Source: Halopseudomonas nanhaiensis
Lineage (GTDB): Bacteria > Pseudomonadota > Gammaproteobacteria > Pseudomonadales > Pseudomonadaceae
Direction of reading: 5' to 3'
Assembly (NCBI RefSeq): GCF_020025155.1
Contig: NZ_CP073751.1
Coordinates: 1,240,001-1,304,000, forward strand
Length of the DNA stretch: 64,000 nt
Each line of letters begins with the position of its first letter. Within the stretch, counting starts at the first letter, position 1. Made by a program: the position numbers and the translations under genes. Below are positions 36,118 to 44,920 of the stretch, piece by piece. Under the pieces are notes generated by a model that was not told the DNA's origin, ran no database searches, and saw nothing but the letters and a program-made list of their open reading frames with translations.

Positions 36118-37299
36118 ATGCTTAACACCCCTTTCTCACCCTGGCCTTGCTTTACTGACGAGGAGGCCGACGCGGTGCGTGACGTCCTGCTATCAAACAA
36201 GGTCAATTACTGGACTGGTAACGAGGGCCGCGAGTTTGAAAAAGAATTTGCTGTTTGGGCCGACTCTGATCATGCAATTGCATTGACCAACGGTACGGTA
36301 GCTCTGGATCTGGCGTTGAAAGCGCTAGGGATCGGTCCGGGAGACGAAGTGATCGTCACTTCGCGCACGTTCCTTGCATCGGCTTCGAGTATCGTGACTG
36401 CTGGGGCTGTGCCTGTGTTTGCAGACGTCGATGCGGTGTCGCAGAACATCACGCACGAGACTGTCAGTGCGGTCCTGACAGAGCGAACCAGGGCGGTCAT
36501 CTGCGTCCATCTCGCCGGCTGGCCGTGTGACATGGACCCGATCATGGCGATGGCCAAGCAGCAAGGATTTTTTGTAATCGAGGATTGTGCCCAGGCACAC
36601 GGCGCTCGCTACAAAGGGCGTTCGGTCGGGTCGATTGGCCACATCTCGGCATGGTCCTTCTGTCAGGACAAGATTATGACCACCGGCGGAGAGGGTGGCA
36701 TGGTTACAACCAACGACCGCGACCTGTGGAAGCGGATGTGGGCTTACAAGGATCACGGTAAGTCGTGGGATGCGGTTTATGAGCGTGAGCACCCGCCGGG
36801 TTTCCGTTGGCTGCATGAGAGCTTCGGCACTAATTGGCGCATGACTGAAATACAGGCGGTGCTCGGGCGGATTCAACTGCGTCGCATGAAAGAATGGACC
36901 GCGGCCCGCACGCAGAACGCGCAGCGTATATGGGAAACCTGCCGCGGCTTCGCATCGCTCAAGGTGCCCAGTTTCGACGAGGCCACGGGGAGCACTCATG
37001 CGCATTACAAGTGCTACGTGCAGATCGAATCGGAGCGTTTGGCGCAAGGCTGGGGGCGAGATCGTATCATCGAGGCCATAAATAAAAGTGGCGTGCCGTG
37101 CTATCAAGGCTCCTGCTCCGAGGTCTATCTCGAAAAGGCGTTCGACGACACTGGCTGGCGTCCAACTGAGCGTTTGCCCGTCGCGAAACGGCTGGGAGAA
37201 ACCAGCTTGATGTTCCTTGTCCATCCGACACTGACCGGCGAGGAATTGGAAAAAACCTGCGCCGTGATACGCGAAGTCATGACTGAGGCGACGGCCTGA
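36118..37299 (+). CDS. PglE-like DegT/DnrJ/EryC1 aminotransferase
   Basis: PLP-dependent enzyme adding the C4 amino group to UDP-4-keto-6-deoxy-GlcNAc with glutamate as donor. The 393 residues include NGTVALDLALKALGIGPGDEV, the IEDCAQAHGA motif, and the PLP lysine in SFCQDKIMTTGGEGGM near 184. The ATG at 36118 was taken over an in-frame start at 36004 that would overlap the acetyltransferase gene. With WbpM, PglD and PglC-like partners it completes a bacillosamine-type route. Confidence 0.9.
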   Translation: MLNTPFSPWPCFTDEEADAVRDVLLSNKVNYWTGNEGREFEKEFAVWADSDHAIALTNGTVALDLALKALGIGPGDEVIVTSRTFLASASSIVTAGAVPVFADVDAVSQNITHETVSAVLTERTRAVICVHLAGWPCDMDPIMAMAKQQGFFVIEDCAQAHGARYKGRSVGSIGHISAWSFCQDKIMTTGGEGGMVTTNDRDLWKRMWAYKDHGKSWDAVYEREHPPGFRWLHESFGTNWRMTEIQAVLGRIQLRRMKEWTAARTQNAQRIWETCRGFASLKVPSFDEATGSTHAHYKCYVQIESERLAQGWGRDRIIEAINKSGVPCYQGSCSEVYLEKAFDDTGWRPTERLPVAKRLGETSLMFLVHPTLTGEELEKTCAVIREVMTEATA

Positions 37300-37421
37300 T
37301 CCAGCCTTTTGACGGGCTGTAGGATTTGCGAAAAAACGATCACGACCATCGATCGGAAATGGAACTTAGGGGCGTAGAAACGTTCCACACAACAGGCAGG
37401 TTGGCGTCCCGTTTCATGGCT

Positions 37422-37441
37422 AGCTTGCGCCCCCGCAAGCT
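37422..37441. promoter_or_regulatory. Hairpin in the galU leader
   Basis: A perfect inverted repeat AGCTTGCG / CGCAAGCT with a CCCC loop, 49 nt before the galU start, with no T-run. It could be an operator or an RNA stem at the boundary between variable O-unit genes and the housekeeping galU block. The surrounding 37300-37489 has no gene. Confidence 0.4.
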
Positions 37442-37489
37442 TATGGCATGCATGGACATCGAATTGATTTTTTGATACATGGAGTTCTC

Positions 37490-38368
37490 GTGAAGGTTAC
37501 AAAAGCTGTTCTACCCGTGGCCGGACTCGGCACGCGCTTCCTCCCGGCCAGCAAGGCCATTCCGAAGGAAATGGTCACTGTTGTTGATAAGCCCGTCATT
37601 CAGTACGTTGTCGAGGAAGCCCTCGCCGCAGGCATCGACGAGATCATTCTGGTCACACACTCCAGCAAAAAAGCCATCGAAGATCATTTCGACACGCACT
37701 ACGAATTGGAAGCCGAGCTCGATCGGCGCGGCAAGCATGAGCTCCTTGAGATTTTGCGTGAAACGGCTCCTGCCAATCTGAAGGTTACTGCCGTTCGCCA
37801 GGGCAAGGCGCTCGGCCTGGGCCATGCCGTGAATTGTGCTCGTGCAGTCATCGGAAACGAGCCATTTGCCGTGATGCTTCCCGATGTTCTGGTAGAGCAG
37901 AAGGGCTCCAGCGTAGACCTGGGTGTAATGGTGCAGCACTTCGAGCAGACCGGTCGCGCACAGATCATGGTCGAGCCGGTTCCCTACGAGCTTGTCAGCC
38001 AGTACGGGGTGGTGGATGTGGCGGGGGTCGACCTTCAGGCCGGCGAAGGCACTGCCATGCATCGCGTTGTGGAAAAGCCGCCTCGCGAGGAAGCGCCCTC
38101 GAACCTGTCGATCGTTGGCCGGTATGTGCTCCCGGCTCGCATTTTCGAGCTGCTCGACGAGACCAAGCCTGGTGCAGGCAACGAAATTCAGCTGACCGAC
38201 GCCATCGCCGCATTGATGAAAGAGCAGGGCGCCGATGCTTTCCGCATCGCTGGACGCTCCTTTGATTGCGGCAGCAAGCTTGGCTACCTGGAAGCAACCG
38301 TCGCGTACGGTGTAAAACATCCCAAACTCGGTGAGGGATTCAGGGATATTCTCAAGCAATATATGTAA
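37490..38368 (+). CDS. galU: UTP-glucose-1-phosphate uridylyltransferase
   Basis: Makes UDP-glucose. The 292 residues start VKVTKAVLPVAGLGTRFLPA, with the nucleotidyltransferase signature, then KPVIQYVVEEALAAG, LVTHSSKKAIEDHFD and VEKPPREEAPSNL. The GTG start has GGAG five bases upstream. GalU begins a galU / ugd-like / pgi / manB block, the same order seen at the end of Acinetobacter capsule loci. Confidence 0.95.
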   Translation: MKVTKAVLPVAGLGTRFLPASKAIPKEMVTVVDKPVIQYVVEEALAAGIDEIILVTHSSKKAIEDHFDTHYELEAELDRRGKHELLEILRETAPANLKVTAVRQGKALGLGHAVNCARAVIGNEPFAVMLPDVLVEQKGSSVDLGVMVQHFEQTGRAQIMVEPVPYELVSQYGVVDVAGVDLQAGEGTAMHRVVEKPPREEAPSNLSIVGRYVLPARIFELLDETKPGAGNEIQLTDAIAALMKEQGADAFRIAGRSFDCGSKLGYLEATVAYGVKHPKLGEGFRDILKQYM

Positions 38369-38377
38369 GGGGCGTGC

Positions 38378-39676
38378 ATGTTCATCGATGTGTATGGAGA
38401 CACGTTGTGCGCTTTGGTAAGTGCCGCTGCCCTGGCCTCTACCGGACATAACGTCACCATGCGGGTCCCCAAGGGGCCCGCTGCAACCACGCTCGCGAGG
38501 GGCGGTTGCCCATTTCGCGAGCCGGGTCTTGCTGAAATGATCGCCGAGCAGACTACCGCGGGCCGGTTCCGGCTTGCGCGCGTCGATGAGCAGGTAGACG
38601 ACAAAACCTCGGTCGTCTGGCTGGGTCTGTCGCCGAATGATACCCATATCGCTTATGACGCGATCGCGGCGTTGCCCTCAGGCCCGGAGCGTAGCTGGCT
38701 TCTGATCAATCAGTCCACCTTCCAGGTGGGTACTACTGAAGCGTTGCAGAAAGCGTTGCGCGAACTGCCTGGCGCGTCAACTGCTCAACGCGCAGCTGTA
38801 GCGGTGCCGGATTTGCTGATCGAAGGCTCCGCGCTGCAAAGCTTTCTCAACGCCTCTCAATGGTTGGTGGGCTGTGATTCCGAGTGGGCTCAGCGGATGA
38901 CGGGCGAAATTCTCCGTCCTTTCAACCGCCGCATCGACCGAATGATGTTCATGCTTCCGCGCGAAGCCGAGTTCACCAAGCTGGCGATCACCGGCATGCT
39001 GGCTACACGCCTGAGCTTCATGAACGATATGGCCAACCTGGCCGATATGCTCGATGTCGACATTGAGCGGGTACGACGCGGGATGGGCGCGGACAAGCGT
39101 ATCGGCGAAGGCTATCTCTACCCCGGTTGCGGTTTCGGCGGGTTGGCGTTCTCGCGCGATGTGATGAGCCTGGCTTCAACCTTGCAGTTGAGCGGTATTC
39201 AGGCGCAACTGCTGGATCAGGTCTTGCGCATCAACGAGCGTCAGAAGGAGTCGCTGTTTCGCAAACTCTGGCGCTACTACGGCACAGACCTTCAAGGACG
39301 CAAGATTGCGATCTGGGGCGTGGCGTTCAAGCCCGAATCAGCGCGTATCGACAACGCTCCAGCCTTGCGTTTGATCGAGGCTTTATGGGCACAAGGTGTG
39401 CAAGTACACGTCCATGACCCTAGAGCGATGCCGGCTTTGACCGAATGGGCTGGCGGTCCTCGCGACGATCTGATCCTGCATCAGGACCCGTACGCGGCCC
39501 TGGTTGATGCCGATGCGCTGATGCTGGTCACGGAGTGGAAGGCTTACTGGAGCCCGGACTTCGCGCATATGAAGGCGAGCATGCGGCATCCATTGTTGCT
39601 CGACGGCCGCAACGTGTGGGACCCGGAGTACATGAAAGAGATCGGGTTTGAGTATTTCGGAATCGGACGACGCTGA
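38378..39676 (+). CDS. Degenerate UDP-glucose dehydrogenase-like protein, probably not catalytic
   Basis: 432 residues with the UDP-glucose/GDP-mannose dehydrogenase outline: EPGL at about 50, a central helix region [21 protein letters not shown], the nucleophile-type [10 protein letters not shown] and a C-terminal ESARIDNAP. Key features are altered. The GxGYVG loop is replaced by YGDTLCA, and the acidic residue after strand 2 is gone (MRVP). NKSTVPVGT has become [17 protein letters not shown] has become VPDLLIEG, and the Asn four residues after the catalytic Lys is Thr. NAD binding is doubtful. The ORF is long and intact with a good AAGGGG site, so a selected non-catalytic role is possible. 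Confidence 0.8.
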   Translation: MFIDVYGDTLCALVSAAALASTGHNVTMRVPKGPAATTLARGGCPFREPGLAEMIAEQTTAGRFRLARVDEQVDDKTSVVWLGLSPNDTHIAYDAIAALPSGPERSWLLINQSTFQVGTTEALQKALRELPGASTAQRAAVAVPDLLIEGSALQSFLNASQWLVGCDSEWAQRMTGEILRPFNRRIDRMMFMLPREAEFTKLAITGMLATRLSFMNDMANLADMLDVDIERVRRGMGADKRIGEGYLYPGCGFGGLAFSRDVMSLASTLQLSGIQAQLLDQVLRINERQKESLFRKLWRYYGTDLQGRKIAIWGVAFKPESARIDNAPALRLIEALWAQGVQVHVHDPRAMPALTEWAGGPRDDLILHQDPYAALVDADALMLVTEWKAYWSPDFAHMKASMRHPLLLDGRNVWDPEYMKEIGFEYFGIGRR

Positions 39677-41325
39677 TGACTGACGCCAAGAAACGCCAAT
39701 GGAACGAGCTGCTTTCGCACGGAGCGACGGCTGGCAAGCAGCACCTCGCCGAACTCTTCGCAGCAGACCCGGACCGATTTTCAAAGATGCACCGTCAGTT
39801 CGGCCCGCTACTGTTCGATTTTTCCAAGCAACGTGTCACGGAAGAGACCTTGAATCAACTGTTCGAGCTGGCCCGAACGCACGAGTTGAGTGAGTGGATC
39901 GGCCGCCTCTTTGCCGGGGAAAAGGTCAATGACACCGAAGGCAGGGCGGCCATGCACTGGGCGTTGCGACTGCCACCCGATGCGCGCTGCGAGGTAGATG
40001 GTGAGAACATTACCGCCGAGGTGCACGAGCAGCTTGCCCGGATGGAGCGTATCGTCGCCAAGATTCAGGCAGGCCAGTGGCGCGGCGCGACGGGCGAAGT
40101 GATCACCGACGTGATCAACATCGGTGTTGGTGGCTCCGATCTCGGGCCGCTGATGGTGACCGAGGCACTGGCCGACTTTACGACCCGGACTCGGCAAAGA
40201 CTGAATATTCACTTCGCATCGACGATCGATGGCAGTCAGTTGTCGCAGTTGCTGCGGGACAAGAAACCGCAGACAACGCTGTTCATCGTATCGTCCAAAT
40301 CGTTCACCACCATCGACACCCTGACCAATGCCGCGACTGCACTACAGTGGCTGCAGCGTTCGTTTGGCCGCCGTGCCAATGCCAGTGTGCTGCATTGCCA
40401 CTTTATTGGTGTCTCTGCCTCGCCAGACAAGATGACCGAATGGGGCATCGCCGAAGAAAATCAGATCGGGTTCTGGGGCTGGGTGGGTGGGCGCTATTCG
40501 ATGTGGTCAGCAATCGGTCTTCCGATCGCGCTGAAAATCGGTATGCAGGGCTTCCGGGATTTTCTCGCGGGCGCCTACGACATGGACGAGCACTTCAAGA
40601 ATGCGAGGTGGGAGGAAAACCTGCCGGTTCTGATGGCCATGATTGGTGTCTGGAACACCAACGTTCTGGACATTAATGGTCTGGCGATTCTGCCTTACGA
40701 TGGCCGCCTGAAGCAGTTGCCGCTGTACCTCGAGCAGCTGGAAATGGAGTCGAACGGCAAAAGCGTCACGCGGGAAGGCGAGCCGGTCGAGCACGCTACC
40801 TGTCCGATCATCTGGGGCGATGTGGGCCCGAATGCGCAGCACGCGTTCTACCAGTTGCTGCATCAGGGCACCGAGGCGGTGACCTGCGATTTCATCGTGC
40901 CGGCCCGCCGGTATCATGAATCGCTGCACCATGACGCTGCAGATGAGCTGATCGCCCAGCATCAGCTGGCGCTGGCAAACTGTCTGGCGCAGTCACGCCT
41001 GTTGGCATTGGGTGACGCGGCGTTGAAGGATGCCGAAAGCCAGCCGCTGTACATGCGCTATCGCGGCAACCAGCCAAGTTCGACATTGCTCCTCGATGAA
41101 TTGAATCCCTACAGCCTCGGAGCTGTGATCGCCTTGTATGAGCACAAGGTGTTCGTGCAATCGGTTATCTGGGGCATCAACCCGTTCGATCAGTGGGGTG
41201 TGGAAATGGGCAAGAAGATTGCCATGACCACGCTCGGCAAGATTCGCGGGGAAGATAACGAAACGGATGACACTGACGTCTCCACCGCCGGCCTGCTACG
41301 CCGGATTCGCGCAGAATGGAAATAA
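39676..41325 (+). CDS. pgi: Glucose-6-phosphate isomerase
   Basis: Interconverts glucose-6-P and fructose-6-P, linking GalU and ManC supply. The 549 residues show the signatures [14 protein letters not shown], the [14 protein letters not shown] loop, [16 protein letters not shown] and a C-terminal active-site Lys region ([20 protein letters not shown]). The ATG shares one base with the previous stop (TGATG). Confidence 0.96.
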   Translation: MTDAKKRQWNELLSHGATAGKQHLAELFAADPDRFSKMHRQFGPLLFDFSKQRVTEETLNQLFELARTHELSEWIGRLFAGEKVNDTEGRAAMHWALRLPPDARCEVDGENITAEVHEQLARMERIVAKIQAGQWRGATGEVITDVINIGVGGSDLGPLMVTEALADFTTRTRQRLNIHFASTIDGSQLSQLLRDKKPQTTLFIVSSKSFTTIDTLTNAATALQWLQRSFGRRANASVLHCHFIGVSASPDKMTEWGIAEENQIGFWGWVGGRYSMWSAIGLPIALKIGMQGFRDFLAGAYDMDEHFKNARWEENLPVLMAMIGVWNTNVLDINGLAILPYDGRLKQLPLYLEQLEMESNGKSVTREGEPVEHATCPIIWGDVGPNAQHAFYQLLHQGTEAVTCDFIVPARRYHESLHHDAADELIAQHQLALANCLAQSRLLALGDAALKDAESQPLYMRYRGNQPSSTLLLDELNPYSLGAVIALYEHKVFVQSVIWGINPFDQWGVEMGKKIAMTTLGKIRGEDNETDDTDVSTAGLLRRIRAEWK

Positions 41326-41336
41326 TGGGAACCGAC

Positions 41337-42731
41337 ATGACACAGCTGACCTGCTTCAAGGCTTATGACATTCGTGGACAGCTTGGTACGGAGCTGAATG
41401 AAGATATCGCTTACCGTATCGCCCGCGCCTTTGCGAAATTTCTCAAACCGCGCAGCATTGTGCTGGGCGGAGACGTACGTGAGACATCGCCCCAGTTGAA
41501 GGCAGCGCTGGCCAACGGCTTGCGCGATGAAGGTGTAGACGTGCTGGACCTGGGGCTCGCAGGGACCGAGGAAGTGTACTTTGCTACCTTCCACCTTGGC
41601 GTGGATGGCGGCATCGAGGTCACTGCTTCGCATAATCCGATCGACTACAACGGCTTCAAACTGGTGCGCGAGGGCTCGCGTCCGATCTCCGCCGACACCG
41701 GCCTGGCAGACATTCGCCAGATGGCCGAGCAGATGAGCGTTACCCTCGAGGATGGCCGAGATCCGTCGGTACCGGACAGCGCACGCGGCAAATACGAAAA
41801 GGTAGATACGCGCCAGGCGTTCGTCGAGCACCTGATGGGCTACATCGAGCCTGACAAGTTCACCCCGCTGAAGCTGGTGGTGAATGCGGGAAACGGCGCG
41901 GCCGGTCCGGTGATTGATGCCATCGAGCAGGCCTTCAAGGCAAAGCAGATACCGGTAGAGTTCATCAAGATCTGCCATGAGCCGGACGGCACCTTCCCCA
42001 ATGGTATCCCCAATCCGATTCTGATCGAGAATCGAGAGACCACCAGCAAGGCCGTGCTGGAGCACAAGGCAGACATGGGTATCGCTTGGGACGGCGACTT
42101 CGACCGTTGCTTCCTGTTTGACGAGCAGGGGCGCTTCATCGAGGGCTATTACATCGTCGGCCTTCTGGCGGAGGCGTTCCTGAAGAAAGAGCCTGGTGCA
42201 GCGATCATCCATGACCCACGCCTGGTGTGGAACACCGTCGAGCAGGTTGAAGAAAATGGTGGCCGCGCGGTGCAGACCAAGGCAGGTCACGCGTTCATCA
42301 AGGAGCGTATGCGCAAGGAAGACGCAGCCTATGGCGGCGAAATGAGCGCGCACCATTACTTCCGCAACTTCGCTTACTGCGACAGCGGCATGATCCCGTG
42401 GCTGCTCGTGGCAGAACTGCTCTGCCGCAAGGGAGTGCCCATGTCCGATATGGTCGGTGAGCGCATTGCCGCGTACCCGTCATCCGGCGAGATCAATCTC
42501 AAGGTCAACGATGCGCCTACTGTCCTCAAGGCAATCGAAGCGCAGTATACGAAGGACGCGCTCGACGTCGACTACACGGATGGGGTCAGTATTTGCTTTA
42601 CGGACTGGCGTTTCAATCTGCGGGCATCCAATACCGAGCCGGTTATTCGTCTGAATGTGGAGAGCCGTGGCGACTTTCAGCTAATGGAACGTCAGACTAA
42701 GCGCCTGTTGGAGGCGATTCGTTCGATGTGA
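41337..42731 (+). CDS. manB: Phosphomannomutase
   Basis: Converts mannose-6-P to mannose-1-P, the substrate of ManC at 473-1882. The 464 residues show the phosphoserine loop [15 protein letters not shown], the Mg-binding [11 protein letters not shown], the sugar-binding [10 protein letters not shown] and the C-terminal phosphate loop [12 protein letters not shown]. The CFKAYDIRG opening fits the ManB/CpsG group; phosphoglucomutase side activity is common. The ATG at 41337 has GGGA six bases upstream, preferred to in-frame starts at 41316/41325 inside pgi. Confidence 0.92.
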   Translation: MTQLTCFKAYDIRGQLGTELNEDIAYRIARAFAKFLKPRSIVLGGDVRETSPQLKAALANGLRDEGVDVLDLGLAGTEEVYFATFHLGVDGGIEVTASHNPIDYNGFKLVREGSRPISADTGLADIRQMAEQMSVTLEDGRDPSVPDSARGKYEKVDTRQAFVEHLMGYIEPDKFTPLKLVVNAGNGAAGPVIDAIEQAFKAKQIPVEFIKICHEPDGTFPNGIPNPILIENRETTSKAVLEHKADMGIAWDGDFDRCFLFDEQGRFIEGYYIVGLLAEAFLKKEPGAAIIHDPRLVWNTVEQVEENGGRAVQTKAGHAFIKERMRKEDAAYGGEMSAHHYFRNFAYCDSGMIPWLLVAELLCRKGVPMSDMVGERIAAYPSSGEINLKVNDAPTVLKAIEAQYTKDALDVDYTDGVSICFTDWRFNLRASNTEPVIRLNVESRGDFQLMERQTKRLLEAIRSM

Positions 42732-42763
42732 TGGGTAGTATTCTTCGGTTGGACCGCTAAAAT

Positions 42764-42784
42764 GGCGCCCTAGGGCGCCTTTTT
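42764..42784 (+). terminator. Intrinsic terminator after manB
   Basis: A GC-rich palindrome (GGCGCCC / GGGCGCC) is followed directly by TTTTT, a textbook rho-independent terminator. Only 35 nt separate it from the wbpM-like start. Confidence 0.85.
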
Positions 42785-42819
42785 CGTTGTTACATTTTTG
42801 AGTCGAGCGGAAGAATAGT

Positions 42820-44838
42820 TTGTTAAAAGAACGTCTCGTTTCGTTGAGCTACACGCAGAAACGCATTATTCAGATCCTAGCCGACGTGCTGTTGATCTGG
42901 ATTGCGCTGTGGTTGGCTTTCTATCTTCGAATGGGAAGCGAAGGCTGGCTATGGCCGGGGCCGGGGCAGACACAGATATTCCTGCTAGCGCCGATTCTGG
43001 CTGTGCCATTTTTCATTCGTTTGGGTATGTATCGTGCTGTCATGCGGTATGTCGGTACGGATGCGCTGACCTGTATTTTCAAAGCGGTGTCCATTGGGCT
43101 TCTAGCACTTGGTAGCGCAATACTCCTGCTGGACATCTCAGGTACCGGAATCTTCCGCTCTCGATCAGTCCTGTTCATGTATTGGTGCTTGAGTTTGTTG
43201 CTGCTTGGCGGGCTTCGACTGGTAGCGCGTGAATATTTCACCGGCGACTGGTTTACGGCAGGTCGCGCTGTGATCCGCCCCAGGGGCGCAGGATTCGGAA
43301 TTCCTGTCGCGATTTACGGCGCTGGAGGCGCCGGAAATCAACTACTCGCCTCCATTAAAATCGACGGCACATACAAACCTGTGGCGTTCGTTGATGACGA
43401 CCCGAACCTGGCTGGCCGTACGGTGTCCGGTCTGCCGGTGTATCCGTCGGAACGCATCGGCGAGATGATTGCAGCTACCGGTGTAGAAGAATTGTTCCTG
43501 GCGATCCCGTCTGCCACTCGTATGTATCGTCAGAAGATATTGTCAACACTCGAACAGTATCCTCTTCATGTTAGAACTATGCCTGCTATCGCTGACATTG
43601 CTTCGGGCAAGGTGAAGGTAGACGACTTGCAGGAAGTCGATATTGCTGACCTCCTGGGGAGAGATTGCGTGCCTCCTGACCATGGTCTGTTCGAACGTTG
43701 CATCAAGTCTCGTGCGGTGATGGTGACGGGGGCCGGAGGGTCCATTGGTAGCGAGCTTTGTCGGCAGATAGTGTCAGCCCAGCCCCGCACGCTGATCTTG
43801 TTTGAGCATAGCGAATTCGCCTTGTATGCCATACATACGGAACTTGCGAGCCTAGTGGCGGCGCAGGGCTTATCGATTCAGCTTATTCCAATTCTCGGGT
43901 CAATTCGCAATAAGAGTCGGCTTGAGCAAGTTACTGCCAAATGGGGCGTCCACACGATCTATCACGCTGCTGCCTACAAGCATGTACCCATCGTGGAGTT
44001 TAACGTTGCCGAAGGCATCATGAATAACGTGTTCGGCACATTGAACGTGGCGCAGGTCGCTATCAAATGTCAGGTCGAGAACGTGGTCCTGATTTCCACT
44101 GACAAAGCCGTCCGTCCGACCAACGTTATGGGGTCCACGAAGCGGATGGCCGAGATGCTCATGCAGGCATTGAGTGTGGAAAAGGCCCCGGCCCTATGGG
44201 GCTATGATTCAGTTCTGAAGCACATGAACCGTACGCGCTTCACCATGGTTCGTTTCGGAAACGTACTTGGTTCATCAGGCTCGGTGATTCCGCTGTTCCG
44301 CGAACAGATCCGTGCTGGGGGACCGGTCACGGTGACGCACCCGGAAATCACCCGCTATTTCATGACTATCCCGGAAGCCGCCCAGCTGGTTATACAGGCC
44401 GGGGCGATGGGCACAGGCGGAGACGTTTTCGTGCTCGATATGGGTGAGCCCGTGAAGATTGCGAATCTGGCCAGAAAGATGATCTCATTGTCCGGTCTTT
44501 CCGTGAAGGATTCCAACAACCCAAATGGCGACATCGAGATTGTTTTTTCCGGTCTCCGCCCTGGCGAGAAGCTCTATGAAGAGCTTCTGATTGGCGATAA
44601 CCCTCAGGAAACACAGCATCCGAAAATTCGTCGAGCAAGCGAAGTTTTTATAAGCTGGGACCGGCTTTTGCCGGTCCTGGACACCATCCGTCAGGCGGTC
44701 CGCAACAGTGACTACGATGTAATCAGGCAGACTTTGCTGAGCACGGCTTTAGGGTACGAACCCAGCAGCGAAATCGTCGACCTGCTGTATCAACCAGAAG
44801 AACAGGCAGCCATGCGATCTAATAGAGTAGAGGGGTAA
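42820..44838 (+). CDS. wbpM: Membrane UDP-GlcNAc 4,6-dehydratase, WbpM/PglF-like
   Basis: Dehydrates UDP-GlcNAc to UDP-4-keto-6-deoxy-GlcNAc, the first step to bacillosamine-type and QuiNAc/FucNAc sugars. The 672 residues start at a TTG with GGAAG six bases upstream. Four membrane helices (about 15-125) precede a first Rossmann domain (VAIYGAGGAGNQLL, about 166). The catalytic SDR domain begins at TGAGGSIGSELCRQI (about 304) and has STDKAVRPTNVMGSTKRMAE with Met at the Tyr site, as in WbpM. It ends the O-antigen cluster as in Pseudomonas aeruginosa. The terminator in front makes its transcription unclear. Confidence 0.94.
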   Translation: MLKERLVSLSYTQKRIIQILADVLLIWIALWLAFYLRMGSEGWLWPGPGQTQIFLLAPILAVPFFIRLGMYRAVMRYVGTDALTCIFKAVSIGLLALGSAILLLDISGTGIFRSRSVLFMYWCLSLLLLGGLRLVAREYFTGDWFTAGRAVIRPRGAGFGIPVAIYGAGGAGNQLLASIKIDGTYKPVAFVDDDPNLAGRTVSGLPVYPSERIGEMIAATGVEELFLAIPSATRMYRQKILSTLEQYPLHVRTMPAIADIASGKVKVDDLQEVDIADLLGRDCVPPDHGLFERCIKSRAVMVTGAGGSIGSELCRQIVSAQPRTLILFEHSEFALYAIHTELASLVAAQGLSIQLIPILGSIRNKSRLEQVTAKWGVHTIYHAAAYKHVPIVEFNVAEGIMNNVFGTLNVAQVAIKCQVENVVLISTDKAVRPTNVMGSTKRMAEMLMQALSVEKAPALWGYDSVLKHMNRTRFTMVRFGNVLGSSGSVIPLFREQIRAGGPVTVTHPEITRYFMTIPEAAQLVIQAGAMGTGGDVFVLDMGEPVKIANLARKMISLSGLSVKDSNNPNGDIEIVFSGLRPGEKLYEELLIGDNPQETQHPKIRRASEVFISWDRLLPVLDTIRQAVRNSDYDVIRQTLLSTALGYEPSSEIVDLLYQPEEQAAMRSNRVEG

Positions 44839-44877
44839 GGGACCCGAGCGCGTCCCCAGATCAGCTGTCGAAGGTCG

Positions 44878-44896
44878 GCCGGGCTCTTCGCCCGGC
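44878..44896. terminator. Terminator-like hairpin between wbpM and glmS
   Basis: GCCGGGC / GCCCGGC with a 5-nt loop, followed by a weak T-rich TTCCT. It lies between two convergent genes, so it may serve both. Confidence 0.55.
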
Positions 44897-44920
44897 TTCC
44901 TGCGGGGATCAACTCGCGCT

